A program made the position numbers and the translations under genes. This document shows, piece after piece, positions 34,391 through 43,263 of a stretch of 64,000 nt of DNA. The notes beneath the pieces are model-generated. The model was not told where the DNA came from, ran no database searches, and saw only the letters and a program-made list of their open reading frames with translations. The DNA comes from Nocardioides sp. Soil797 (GTDB lineage Bacteria; Actinomycetota; Actinomycetes; Propionibacteriales; Nocardioidaceae): contig LMSR01000018.1 in NCBI GenBank assembly GCA_001429555.1, positions 299,968-363,967 of the forward strand, written 5' to 3'. The stretch's first letter is position 1. Every line of letters starts with the position of its first letter.

Positions 34391-35642
34391 GGCTGCCTCC
34401 CTTGCGTGGGGTCAGCTCACGCCAGTTCTCCGGGAGCATGTGGTCGAGCAGGTCGTCGACGGTGACCGCGCCGAGCAGGCGACCGTCCTCGTCGACGACG
34501 GGGGCGGCGACCAGGTTGTAGGCGGCCAGGTGGGCGGCAACGGCGTCGATGCCCATCTCGGGACGCAGGGGGTCCAGCGTCTGGTCGAGAGCGGCCGCGA
34601 CCAACGTCGACGGGGGTTCGCGCAGCAGCTTCTGGATGTGGGCCACACCCAGGAGCCGTCCGGTCGGGGGCTCGAGCGGCGATCGGCAGACGTAGACCAG
34701 TGCGGCCAGGGACGTGGTCAGCTCGGGGTTGCGCACCCGGGCCAGGGCCTCGGCGATGGTGGCGTCAGGCGGAAGGATGACCGGCTCGACGGCCATCATG
34801 CCGCCCGCCGTGTGTTCGGCGTAGGACATCAGGCGCTTGACGTCCTCGGCGTCCGAGGGCTCCATCAGCTCCAGCAGCTGGGCCGCGGTCTCGAGGGGGA
34901 GGTCGGCGATCAGGTCAGCGGCGTCGTCGGGCGACATCTCCTCGAGGACGTCGGCGGCGCGCTCGGAGTCGAGCTGCTCGAGGATCTCGACCTGGTCCTC
35001 CTCGGGGAGCTCCTCGAGCACATCGGCCAGGCGCTGGTCGCCGAGCGCGGCCACCACGGCGCTGCGTCGTTCCTTGGGGAGGTCGTGGATGACGCTGGCA
35101 GCATCGGCCGGTCGCATCTCGTTGAGGGTGGCCAGGAGCTGGGTGGCGCCCTGTGAGTCCTCGTGCTGGGTCAGGCCGGTCACCTCCCCCCATTCGACGA
35201 CGTGGGTCTGGCCCTTGCGGCGGAATCCGCGTCCGGGCTCTTGCAGGGCAACCCGGCTGAGCACCCAGTCCCGGTTGCGGGCCTGCTCCATCGCCACGTC
35301 ATAGACGGTGCCGCTGACCTCGGAGCCGGTGATGCGGACGGTGCGGTCCAGCATCTGCCCGATCACCAGGGTCTCGGTCGGGCGCTGTTCGAAGCGGCGC
35401 ATGTTGAGCAGGCCGGTGGTGTAGATGCGGCCGGCATCGACGTTGATCACCCGGGTCATCGGCACGAAGATCCGGCGACGCCCGAAGACCTCGGCCACCA
35501 GCCCGAGCACGCGGGGCTGGCTGGTCTCCGTGCGGAGCGCGACCACGAGATCACGGACCTTGCCGACCTGATCACCCTGGGGGTCGAAGATCGGCAACCC
35601 GATGAGGCGGGCGACGAAGACGCGGGAAGGGGTTGTACTCAC
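34383..35642 (-). CDS. PRC-barrel / MgtE N-domain / CBS protein without membrane domain
   Basis: 419 aa from GTG 35642. A PRC-barrel-like N-terminus (RLIGLPIFDPQGDQVGKVRDLVVAL) is followed by an MgtE intracellular N domain of repeated short helices (MRPADAASVIHDLPKERRSAVVAAL, LADVLEELPEEDQVEILEQL) and two CBS motifs ending near NWRELTP. The five-helix MgtE channel domain is absent. In MgtE, the N and CBS domains sense Mg2+. The downstream, overlapping DUF1003 gene supplies membrane helices, suggesting a two-protein arrangement. Divergent from the LicD gene. Confidence 0.88.
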   Translation of the reverse strand: MSTTPSRVFVARLIGLPIFDPQGDQVGKVRDLVVALRTETSQPRVLGLVAEVFGRRRIFVPMTRVINVDAGRIYTTGLLNMRRFEQRPTETLVIGQMLDRTVRITGSEVSGTVYDVAMEQARNRDWVLSRVALQEPGRGFRRKGQTHVVEWGEVTGLTQHEDSQGATQLLATLNEMRPADAASVIHDLPKERRSAVVAALGDQRLADVLEELPEEDQVEILEQLDSERAADVLEEMSPDDAADLIADLPLETAAQLLELMEPSDAEDVKRLMSYAEHTAGGMMAVEPVILPPDATIAEALARVRNPELTTSLAALVYVCRSPLEPPTGRLLGVAHIQKLLREPPSTLVAAALDQTLDPLRPEMGIDAVAAHLAAYNLVAAPVVDEDGRLLGAVTVDDLLDHMLPENWRELTPRKGGSHG

Positions 35643-35738
35643 GTGACCAGACGCTATCGTGCGACACGCAGTTCGTCGGCTGGCCACTCCGGTAGTCTGC
35701 GTTCGCCGAGCCCGACAGACCACTGAGAAAGTTCCTCC

Positions 35739-37349
35739 ATGTCCCACATCCGCCGCAAGGCTGCCGGCCCTGCAGGTTCGGAACAGCCGAGCGACGTGAC
35801 GGTCGACGACGACGGCATCCGCTTTGCCGCCGGCTCCGAGCTGGTGATCGATGCGCTCTTCGACGGCCGCCGGGTGTGGTCGTTCTGGCTGCAGCGTGAC
35901 GGTGAGCGGCTGGGGGACCACACGTTCGTAGCCTGGCCGGGAGCCCTGCGCAGCTTCCTCCACGGGGTCACCGACCTCGAGCTGGTCGAGCACACCTCGG
36001 GGGAGGTGCACTTCTCGGCCGAGGTCACCTTCGCCTCCGGCACGAAGCGCATCGCCATCGAGACGCCTGACGGGCGCCCGCTCGGCCTGGACAAGTCGAA
36101 CCGGCTGGCGCAGACCTTCGACACCCGCAGCTCCGAGCACGTGGAGCCGCTGCTCGACTCGATCGATGAGGTCCTGGCGGCCCTGCGAACGGCGGGCATC
36201 GAGGCGTTCCCGGCGTACGGCACCCTGCTCGGGGCGGTGCGTGGCGGCAAGCTGATCGGCCATGACAGTGACGCCGACATCGGCTACGTCAGTCGTCACA
36301 CGGCCCCTGTCGACGTCACCCGGGAGTCGTTCCAGCTGCAGCGCAGGCTGAGCGAGATGGGCTACGACATCACCCGCTACAGCGGCGCTGCCTTCAAGGT
36401 CGACGTCCTGGAGGCCGACGGCTCCAAACGCGGCCTCGACGTCTTCGGTGGCTTCCTGAGCGACGACGGTCACCTGATCCTGATGGGGGAGATTCGCACC
36501 CCCTTCCGACCCGAGTGGATCCATCCGCTGGGGGAGACCACGTTGGAGGGTCGCACCCTCCCGGCGCCGGCCGACACCGACAAGTTCTTGACCGCCACCT
36601 ACGGTGCGAGCTGGCGGGTGCCCGATCCGGCGTACCACTTCGAGACCCCACTCTCCACGCACCGCCGGCTCAACGGCTGGTTCCGCGGCACTCGCGTCGG
36701 CCGCGACCGTTGGGACCGCACCTGGTCGAGCGCGCACCGCGCGGGCGCCCCTGACTTCGTGGCCGATCCCTTCGTCGACTGGGTGCTCGGCGTGGTTCCA
36801 GCTCCTGCGCACGCCGTCGACATCGGCTGCGGACGCGGCGTCGCGGTCCATGACCTGGCCAGCCGCGGGATTCCTGCGGTCGGGCTCGACTACTCACCCC
36901 GCGGGTTCGCCGCGGCGGCGGATCATGCGGCTTCGGCCGGGCTCCCGGCGACGTTCGAGAAGTTCAACCTGCTCGAGCTGCGGCAGGTGCTCGGCTTCGG
37001 CGCACGCCTGGCCAGGGTCCCCGGACCCCGCCTGGTGCTGGCAGACCACCTGGTCGACAACACCACGGGCGTCGCTCGCGAGCACCTGTGGCGCCTTGCG
37101 GACATGTTGCTGCGCGACGGCGGCCACCTGGCACTGCAGTTCCGTGCCCCGGTGCTGAACGCCGAGACCGGTGAGCGTCACGGACCGGGCATCCGGGAGG
37201 CCCGCGTTCGACGCGAGCTGGAGCAGCGTGGTGCAGTGATTCTCGAATCCGAGAAGTCCGAGGTCGAGGCGGCCGAGGGCAACGATGACGGCGCGGCCTC
37301 CAGCGGGGGTCGCATGAATGTCTGGCGATTGGTAGTGGCATGGAAATGA
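35739..37349 (+). CDS. LicD-type nucleotidyl/phosphocholine transferase fused to a SAM methyltransferase
   Basis: 536 aa. Residues 1-110 are an extra beta-rich region. Residues about 130-300 are LicD-like: AYGTLLGAVRGGKLIGHDSDADIGYVSR with the DxD metal motif, then YSGAAFKVDV. Residues about 340-536 are a class I methyltransferase: HAVDIGCGRGVAVHDLASRGIPAVGLDYS (motif I and acidic ribose contact) and RLVLADHLVDNTTGVAREHLWRLADMLLRDGG. LicD proteins attach phosphocholine or sugar-phosphates to surface glycopolymers, so this looks like a coupled decoration and methylation enzyme. A 10-bp overlap joins it to a small coiled-coil gene. Confidence 0.8.
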   Translation: MSHIRRKAAGPAGSEQPSDVTVDDDGIRFAAGSELVIDALFDGRRVWSFWLQRDGERLGDHTFVAWPGALRSFLHGVTDLELVEHTSGEVHFSAEVTFASGTKRIAIETPDGRPLGLDKSNRLAQTFDTRSSEHVEPLLDSIDEVLAALRTAGIEAFPAYGTLLGAVRGGKLIGHDSDADIGYVSRHTAPVDVTRESFQLQRRLSEMGYDITRYSGAAFKVDVLEADGSKRGLDVFGGFLSDDGHLILMGEIRTPFRPEWIHPLGETTLEGRTLPAPADTDKFLTATYGASWRVPDPAYHFETPLSTHRRLNGWFRGTRVGRDRWDRTWSSAHRAGAPDFVADPFVDWVLGVVPAPAHAVDIGCGRGVAVHDLASRGIPAVGLDYSPRGFAAAADHAASAGLPATFEKFNLLELRQVLGFGARLARVPGPRLVLADHLVDNTTGVAREHLWRLADMLLRDGGHLALQFRAPVLNAETGERHGPGIREARVRRELEQRGAVILESEKSEVEAAEGNDDGAASSGGRMNVWRLVVAWK

Positions 37350-37603
37350 ACGGTCAAGGAGCGCGTGGCGTCGTGAACAAGGGCCGCGAGCGGATGCGCC
37401 AGCTCAAGGGCGCCGGCATCAGCCGGGCTCGACTCGAGTCCCGGGTGGCAGCACTCGAGGAAGAGGTCCAGGAGTGCCGCCAGCTCAACCTGCGGTTGGC
37501 GGAGCTGACCGATGTCGTCCAGGAGCTGCTGCTGCCGGTGGCCCAGCGTGACGAGACGAAGCTGGCCGCGCTGGTCGAGAAGTACTCCTCCGAGCTCGGC
37601 TGA
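37340..37603 (+). CDS. Small coiled-coil protein (DUF6752-like)
   Basis: 87 aa from ATG 37340; ATG 37346 would give the typical 4-bp ATGA overlap. Residues 30-60 form a coiled coil (ARLESRVAALEEEVQECRQLNLRLAELTDVVQELLL). A basic N-terminus is consistent with a membrane- or polymer-facing helper. Small DUF6752-type proteins often accompany sugar- or surface-polymer genes. It is translationally coupled to the LicD fusion and may be a scaffold subunit. Confidence 0.7.
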   Translation: MEMNGQGARGVVNKGRERMRQLKGAGISRARLESRVAALEEEVQECRQLNLRLAELTDVVQELLLPVAQRDETKLAALVEKYSSELG

Positions 37604-37644
37604 CCCCGTCCGGCGGCCCGCCGCGAACGGCGAGCGGCCAGAGG

Positions 37645-39534
37645 TCACTTCAGCGCTTGGACGTTGAACGACTGCGAGGGGTTCATGCTGCTGCCCGGAA
37701 GGGCAGGCATGCCCAGCGCGGCAAGCGCGAGGTTGGCGATGTCGCCGGTGTGGATCGCCTTTGACGCGTAGGGCACGCGCTTGGAGCCCGGGGACTTCCA
37801 GGCCGGGTTGAGGTCATACAGGTTCGTGCCGGCAGGGACGCCGGGTCCCTTGATGAACAGCGGCACGCGGTAGTTCTGCCCCGACGTGGCGTTCGCGTCG
37901 CTCTTCCGATCGCCGCCACCGGTCGAGGCGACGATCAGCAGTGTCTTGCCGCGCAGCTTCGAGCTCTTGCTCAGCGTCCGCCGTACGAGCGCGATGTTGC
38001 GGTCGAACCTGCGGATGGCGTCCTTGTAGCGGGCGCTGCCGAAGCCGTAGGCAAGGCCGACCGCCCGTGGTTCCCCGAGGTGCAGGTGCGTGTAGGACGC
38101 GCCGTTCTCGCGGGTCTCGAAGAACCGGCGTACGACGGCCCGGTCGCTGCCCAGCCGCTCGTAGGAGGTGAACTTGTCGCGACCGTTGTCCTTCCCGTAG
38201 GGGTCGGACCCACCCGCGGCATGCCACGTCTGATAAATGGGATCGGTGGTCTTCGTGCCGGAGATCATCCTGGTCTTGAGACCAAGGTTGTGCACGAGGT
38301 CCCACACGGACGAGACATACATGCCGGCCGCGGTGTGCACGGTGGTCGAGAGAGAGTTGCCGCCCACGCCGTGGCCGAGGCTGCCGTTGACCGTCCGACC
38401 GGTGAGGATCGAGACGAGGTTGGGCAGGGGCTGGGTGGACTCCACCGCCGTGCGCGCGTTGAAGGTCGAGCTTCCCTGGCGCCTCATCGCCGCGATCGCC
38501 TTCGCGTCTCCGCGACGCGTTGCCTTCTCCAGTGTCTGGCGACGGACTCCCTCGGCAGTGACCACCACGACGCGGTTGAAGCGCCTGGTCTGCATCACCT
38601 GGGAGGGAATGTTCGCCGTGGCGACGATGACGGGGTGGTCGGTGGTCTTGCGGACCAGCTTGGTGCGCATTCCCATGTACCCGGTGAACGTGTTGGGGCC
38701 GGTGCCGAGCAGCCAGTCCACCGACATCGCCGGGGGAGGGGTGCAGGAGCCCGAGCTGGCGGTGCCGCCGTTGGCCGCCTCGAGGCCGGTCTGGGCCACG
38801 GTCGGGCAGAAGAACTTGGCCCGGTCGTTCATGTCCCCGGTCATGAACACGGGAACGTCCGGGAACTTCTTGCGCAGGCGGTTGACCAGCTTGATGGCAC
38901 GCTGGAAGCCGATGTCACGCCACTTCTGGTGGTTGTTGGGGATGTTGGCCGGGTTGTGCACGTTGTAGATCCAGATCCGTTGCCCGGACCGCTTGTGCTT
39001 GAGCATGACGTAGGGAACCTTCTGCTCCACGCCTCGGAAGTAGGGGATCCGGATGGTCCGCTTGCGCAGGACCTCGAACTCGCTCCGGCGCCAGGACACG
39101 CTGTTCTGGCCGGCCTTCGTGTCCAAGGACGTGCCCGGGAAGGTGCCCCAGGAACCCGAGTTGCGCGAGGTCCACAGGTTTGCCTGCTTGGGGTGCATCT
39201 CCTGGAAGCCGACCACGTCGATGCCGGTGTCGTCGAGGATCTGCTTGGTCCACGTCAGGCGCTTTCCCGACTTGGCCCAACCCTTGCGCTGCGGGTGGGC
39301 GCCATCGGTGTGCCCGGAGCCGAGCAGGTTGAACGAGGCGACCCGGAAGGAGGTGGTGCCCAGCGGCTGGCCGCCGGGGTCGGCAGCGCTGCTGGCAAGG
39401 GCCACGTCGTCGGCGGGGTCCGAGCCGCTCACACCGGGAAGGGCCAGCGTGAGTGCCAGGCACGCCGCAGTCGCGGCTGAGGCCCAGAGACGGAGGGAAC
39501 GGGACCGGTCGACCAGTGGGCGACTGAGAAACAT
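37645..39534 (-). CDS. Exported EEP phosphoesterase fused to a degenerate alkaline-phosphatase-like domain
   Basis: 629 aa from ATG 39534 (AAAGG upstream). A signal peptide covers residues 1-37 (LRLWASAATAACLALTLALPG). Residues about 60-330 form an endonuclease/exonuclease/phosphatase (EEP) domain with RVASFNLLGSGHT, VGFQEMH, MTGDMNDR, MSVDWLLG and TTDHPVI, so the DNase I-like catalytic set is present. Two Cys (FCPT...GSC) may form a disulfide. Residues about 345-629 resemble type I phosphodiesterase/alkaline phosphatase folds (PLPNLVSILTGRTV, FGSARYKDAIRRFDRNI, RVPLFIKGPGVPAG). Metal ligands such as DH in the usual TSDHGG and the GH pair are replaced (ASTGGG, AVGLAY). This second domain is probably inactive and binding only. 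Confidence 0.8.
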   Translation of the reverse strand: MFLSRPLVDRSRSLRLWASAATAACLALTLALPGVSGSDPADDVALASSAADPGGQPLGTTSFRVASFNLLGSGHTDGAHPQRKGWAKSGKRLTWTKQILDDTGIDVVGFQEMHPKQANLWTSRNSGSWGTFPGTSLDTKAGQNSVSWRRSEFEVLRKRTIRIPYFRGVEQKVPYVMLKHKRSGQRIWIYNVHNPANIPNNHQKWRDIGFQRAIKLVNRLRKKFPDVPVFMTGDMNDRAKFFCPTVAQTGLEAANGGTASSGSCTPPPAMSVDWLLGTGPNTFTGYMGMRTKLVRKTTDHPVIVATANIPSQVMQTRRFNRVVVVTAEGVRRQTLEKATRRGDAKAIAAMRRQGSSTFNARTAVESTQPLPNLVSILTGRTVNGSLGHGVGGNSLSTTVHTAAGMYVSSVWDLVHNLGLKTRMISGTKTTDPIYQTWHAAGGSDPYGKDNGRDKFTSYERLGSDRAVVRRFFETRENGASYTHLHLGEPRAVGLAYGFGSARYKDAIRRFDRNIALVRRTLSKSSKLRGKTLLIVASTGGGDRKSDANATSGQNYRVPLFIKGPGVPAGTNLYDLNPAWKSPGSKRVPYASKAIHTGDIANLALAALGMPALPGSSMNPSQSFNVQALK

Positions 39535-39625
39535 GGGGTGACCTTTCAAGCGACGAATGTGGTCAGTGTGACTCAAGTGACGGAAGAGAGCCACCCCAAG
39601 ATGCCATTCTTCGGCGTGTCGCGCT

Positions 39626-39660
39626 TGAATTTTTAGGTGAATTACGCTTATGTAATTCGA
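39626..39660. promoter_or_regulatory. AT-rich patch with a small palindrome upstream of the EEP fusion gene
   Basis: A 35-bp stretch unusually rich in A and T (TTGAATTTTTAGGTGAATTA then CGCTTATGTAATTCG) in a GC-rich region contains GAATTAC (39639-39645) and GTAATTC (39652-39658), a perfect 7-bp dyad. It overlaps the stop of the upstream glycosyltransferase gene (39648) and lies about 100 bp before the EEP fusion start, so it may hold that gene's promoter or operator. Confidence 0.4.
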
Positions 39661-40730
39661 TTTCGGCGGCCCAAGACCTTCCGGATTCCGGTGAGGGGCT
39701 CCGCCTTCTTCTCCTCGGCCGGTCGCTTCTCCTCGCCCTGCTCCTCGATGCGGAGCTTGGCCCGGGGCGGCATGAAGGTGCGCTTGTCCTGCGTGCGGAT
39801 GGACTTGAGCGCTGACTGCAGGTCGTTGCGTTGCGACGACGTCAGCGACACCGGACGGTGACTGCCCTGCGTCGGGTCGATGTCTTCGAGCAGTCCCAGG
39901 GAGTCCAGCTCCTCCACCGGGTCGGCCATGTGCCGCTGGTAGAACGTCTCGAGGTGTTGAGTCCTGACGTCGGCAGGAATGTCGAGCTCGACCAGTGTCT
40001 GCAGGGCGGTGGCCAGCGCCATCCGCTCGTCACCGAAGTGCATGGACGGTCCGGAGCTGATCATGTTGGTCCACTTGCGGACGAACTCCGCGCCCGAGAA
40101 GGCCTCGTAGTGCAGCATCTCGAGCCCCGCGGCCCGGTGTGGTCGCTTGCGCACGCCCTGGCCGTCCGTGGCCATGTGGATCTCCAGGAACCGGTCGGAT
40201 CCCGGGCGCACACCCATCTTCCCGGCGATGTGACTGCGGAAGTAGCGTGGGTTGGTGGGCTCCTCCAGGAGTCCGAGGGCGACGACCAGCTGCAGCTCGC
40301 CGTCAGTGAGCAGGCGCTTGAAGAGAGTCGGGGGTCCCTGCGGCTCGAGCACTCCGACGACCTCGAGTGGGCGCAGGTTGACCACCTTGACGTCGTCAGG
40401 AACAGCGTCGAGGACGGCGCGGTCGAGGTGAACCACCTCGTCGGCATCCACGTGGAAGAGCCATTCGACGCCGTCGACCTTCTCGACAGCGGCCAGGGCG
40501 AGGTTGGCGTTGATGTTCTGGCGCAGGTTCAACCGGGCCGGACGCCTGCCCTTCCACCAGGACTTGTCGGTCACGATGGCGGTGACATCGCCCTGCTCCG
40601 CCAGCCAGGCCTCGACCTCCGGCTCGGCCTGGTCCAGGAAGACCAACATGTGATCGACCCCGCTGGCCAGGTTGCCGGTGACGAATCTCTGGATGTTGCC
40701 AAGGTTGTCCTTGACAGTGCTTACCGTCAT
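39648..40730 (-). CDS. Glycosyltransferase family 2-like protein
   Basis: 360 aa from ATG 40730; an in-frame GTG at 40736 adds two residues. The fold pattern is GT2/Glyco_tranf_2_4: TVSTVKDNLGNIQRFVTGNLASGVDHMLVFLDQ at the nucleotide-sugar strand and WLFHVDADEVVHL with the DAD metal motif. RKWTNMISSGPSMHFGDERM is typical of the C-terminal half. The last 40 residues are highly charged (KLRIEEQGEEKRPAEEKK). It probably adds a sugar to a surface polymer. It lies between the two EEP genes in the same direction. Confidence 0.8.
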   Translation of the reverse strand: MTVSTVKDNLGNIQRFVTGNLASGVDHMLVFLDQAEPEVEAWLAEQGDVTAIVTDKSWWKGRRPARLNLRQNINANLALAAVEKVDGVEWLFHVDADEVVHLDRAVLDAVPDDVKVVNLRPLEVVGVLEPQGPPTLFKRLLTDGELQLVVALGLLEEPTNPRYFRSHIAGKMGVRPGSDRFLEIHMATDGQGVRKRPHRAAGLEMLHYEAFSGAEFVRKWTNMISSGPSMHFGDERMALATALQTLVELDIPADVRTQHLETFYQRHMADPVEELDSLGLLEDIDPTQGSHRPVSLTSSQRNDLQSALKSIRTQDKRTFMPPRAKLRIEEQGEEKRPAEEKKAEPLTGIRKVLGRRNRIT

Positions 40731-40814
40731 GATCACGGCGTCATGCTAGGGCATGACTCGCAGGCGTCAGCCGTCCCAGCGGCACCGTGCGAGTCGGTGT
40801 GGAGACGAGCCGGC

Positions 40815-42023
40815 TCAGGGGCGAGGGCAGTAGTGCTCGACCCCGTGTCGCGCCCGTGCCTTCACGCAGCCCGGGCGGTCCAGGGCGCCGGGCGCGGTCA
40901 CGGTGGCCGCGATGATCGGGTGGTCACTGAGGTGCCGGTTGCGGCTCGACCAGTCCTCGACGTAGTTGCTGAAGGAGAGAGTTGAGCTGCCGAAGATCCA
41001 GTCCACGCTCATCCGTGGGGGCGTCTGGCACCCGCCGCTGGTGGTGCGAGCGCCGTTGGGGGAGTGCATTCCGCTCTGCTGGCTGAACGGGCACGCGAAC
41101 CGCTCCCGGTCGTTCATGTCGCCGGTCATGATGACCGGGGTGCCGTCGCTGCCGAGCGACTTGGCCAGGTTGGACTCGATCTGGACGGCCACCTGCCGCC
41201 AATGGGCGTGGTCGCCGCCGATGTTCGCCGGGTTGTGGAAGTTCCCGAACCAGACCTGGCGACCGCTCGCCCGGTGCCGCAGCAGGACCTGCGGCATCGG
41301 CACCCGTCGTCCGCCGAAGTAGGGGATCGGAGTGGTCTGCCGCTTGACCACCTCCCACGTGTCGGTGCGCCACACGATCGAGTTCTGGGAGAGGCTCGCG
41401 CCCAGCGACACCCCGGGGTAGATCCCGTAGCTGCCACCACGCTGACGGGCAAACATGTTGCTCTGGGGGTGCTGGAACTCCTGCAGGCCCGCCACGCTCA
41501 CACCGTGGCTCTCCATCAGGGACATCTGCGGGGCGAGGCGTCGTGAGTAGTCGGCGTACCCGGGACGGCCCTTGGGTCCGGTCGTGTGGGAGGCGCCGAG
41601 CACGTTGTAGGAGGCCACCTTGAAGGTGAACTCCTTGAGCTCGCTGCGACTCACCCGGTGGAGCCCCTTGGGTTGGAACCGGCCGTCGAGCTGCTTGACG
41701 GTCGGGTAGCGCACGAACCGGATGCGCTTGCCGACGTACTTCTTTCCCGGCTCGGTCGGTGGTGCGACCGTGACCGTCTCCTGCGCGGACGGCGTCCCTG
41801 AGGGCGTTTCGGACGTCGTCGGTGTCGCGTTCTCGGAGGCGTCGGAGCTCGTCCTCTCGGTGTCGGGTGAGAAGTGGCGTACGCCGGTCACACCCGCGAC
41901 CAGCACCAGCAGGCCGACGGCGATGATGGCGAGGTGGCGCAGGAGCCCTGAGCGGACTCCCTTGTTGGCAGCGGAGGCGGCCTTCAGGGCCGACTTGGTC
42001 ATCTTCCGCCTGCCGTTGCTCAC
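40815..42023 (-). CDS. Membrane-anchored EEP (DNase I-like) phosphoesterase
   Basis: 402 aa from GTG 42023; ATG 42002 and an upstream GTG are alternatives. One membrane segment (LAIIAVGLLVLVAGVTGV, about residues 34-51) is followed by a Ser/Thr/Pro-rich stalk. The EEP domain covers about 130-385: KVASYNVLGASHTTG, VAGLQEFQ, MTGDMNDR, MSVDWIFG, SDHPII. Active-site and Cys positions (ACPF...GGC) match the EEP part of the fusion gene at 37645, so they are paralogues. It probably cleaves phosphodiesters outside the cell. The substrate, nucleic acid or glycopolymer, is open. Confidence 0.82.
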   Translation of the reverse strand: MSNGRRKMTKSALKAASAANKGVRSGLLRHLAIIAVGLLVLVAGVTGVRHFSPDTERTSSDASENATPTTSETPSGTPSAQETVTVAPPTEPGKKYVGKRIRFVRYPTVKQLDGRFQPKGLHRVSRSELKEFTFKVASYNVLGASHTTGPKGRPGYADYSRRLAPQMSLMESHGVSVAGLQEFQHPQSNMFARQRGGSYGIYPGVSLGASLSQNSIVWRTDTWEVVKRQTTPIPYFGGRRVPMPQVLLRHRASGRQVWFGNFHNPANIGGDHAHWRQVAVQIESNLAKSLGSDGTPVIMTGDMNDRERFACPFSQQSGMHSPNGARTTSGGCQTPPRMSVDWIFGSSTLSFSNYVEDWSSRNRHLSDHPIIAATVTAPGALDRPGCVKARARHGVEHYCPRP

Positions 42024-42121
42024 ACGGAGGAATGTTATCCGACTCACGTTGGGTGCCGTCCACGCACCCGACGGGCGGGGCGGCGTACCCTCGACGGGCC
42101 TGCGAACGATGGAGGATCTGG

Positions 42122-43252
42122 ATGGCCGAGCGCATCTATTGGCACATTGGTCTGCCGAAGACCGGAACCACCTACCTGCAGCAGATTCTCTGGAGCCACC
42201 GTGAGGAGCTCGCGGCTGCAGGGATCACCCTGCCGGCAGCCGGTCACCGCCGCAGCCTCTGGGCGGCTCTGGACCTGATGGGGAACCCTCGGCTGGATCG
42301 GCGGCACCCGGAAGCGCCGGGAAGCTGGGAGCGTCTCTGCGAGGAGCTCGACCAGGTGGAGGGCACGGCGCTCCTGAGTCACGAGTTCTTCTGTGGTGCC
42401 ACGGCCGAGCAGGTCGAAGCGGCTGTCGCGCGGCTGTCGCCGGCAGAGATCCACGTGGTGATCACTGCCCGGGACGCGGCCGGGATGTTGACCGCGGGCT
42501 GGCAGGAGCACGTGAAGAACGGTGGCGTCAGCACTCTGCGCGAGGTCGCCTCACTCGTCGAGCCCGCAGAGTTCGGTTGGTGGGTCTGGGACCTCGGACA
42601 GGTCATCGAGAGATGGGCCGGCGTGGTGCCGGCTGATCGGATCCACGTGCTCCCGACCCCGAGTCGCGCCGAGGCGCCCGATCAGCACTGGCGCAACTTC
42701 GCCGAGGTGATCGGCTTCGACTCACCCGTGGAGGGAACGGAGTCCCAGGCCAACCGCTCGCTCGGAGTGGTGCAGGCCGAGGCCCTGCGTCGGGTGAACC
42801 AGCATCTGCAGGGCTTCGGGAAGCCGGTGGACCGCGGCGTCTGGATCCGGGGATACCTGGGCGAGGACCATCTGGCCAGACAGGAGAGTGAGCGGGTCCG
42901 CCTCGATGACGACCTGCTCCGAGACTGCCGCACCCGGAGCTCCTACGCGGTGGAGCTGATCGAACGCCTCGGAGTCCGCGTCGTGGGCGACACTGATCGG
43001 CTGGTGGTCCCGGCTGGTGATCCCGTCGGTCGAACGCTCGACTCGCTCAGCCCTGACGAGGTCACCGACTCGCTCGCCGTACTCGTCTCGACGCTGATGG
43101 CCGATGTGCGTGACGCCAGGGCCGAGGCGGCCGCGAGCCGGGCGGTCCCGGAGGTGGCCCCGGAGCCCGAGGTGCGTCCTGTGTGGCGAATCCGGCGGAG
43201 GCTGCGAAATGTTATATCCTCGGCCCGCACTGATCGTCAGTCCAGTTCATAG
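42122..43252 (+). CDS. Sulfotransferase family protein
   Basis: 376 aa from ATG 42122. The N-terminal phosphosulfate loop IYWHIGLPKTGTTYLQQ (residues 5-21) is the PAPS 5'-binding PKTGTT motif. LSHEFFCGATAEQVEAAVARL and VVITARDAAGMLTAGWQEHVKNGG match the family's central region. The acceptor is unknown; position in the surface island suggests a carbohydrate. The C-terminal 60 residues are variable and end in a basic stretch. Divergent from the EEP gene, followed 11 bp later by the PLD-type gene. Confidence 0.85.
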   Translation: MAERIYWHIGLPKTGTTYLQQILWSHREELAAAGITLPAAGHRRSLWAALDLMGNPRLDRRHPEAPGSWERLCEELDQVEGTALLSHEFFCGATAEQVEAAVARLSPAEIHVVITARDAAGMLTAGWQEHVKNGGVSTLREVASLVEPAEFGWWVWDLGQVIERWAGVVPADRIHVLPTPSRAEAPDQHWRNFAEVIGFDSPVEGTESQANRSLGVVQAEALRRVNQHLQGFGKPVDRGVWIRGYLGEDHLARQESERVRLDDDLLRDCRTRSSYAVELIERLGVRVVGDTDRLVVPAGDPVGRTLDSLSPDEVTDSLAVLVSTLMADVRDARAEAAASRAVPEVAPEPEVRPVWRIRRRLRNVISSARTDRQSSS

Positions 43253-43263
43253 CCGGGGGAATC

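Noticed and set aside
34383..36851. Minus-strand frame of more than 800 codons across the MgtE_N gene
   Set aside because: It only adds an upstream extension over the LicD fusion; family homology begins at GTG 35642.
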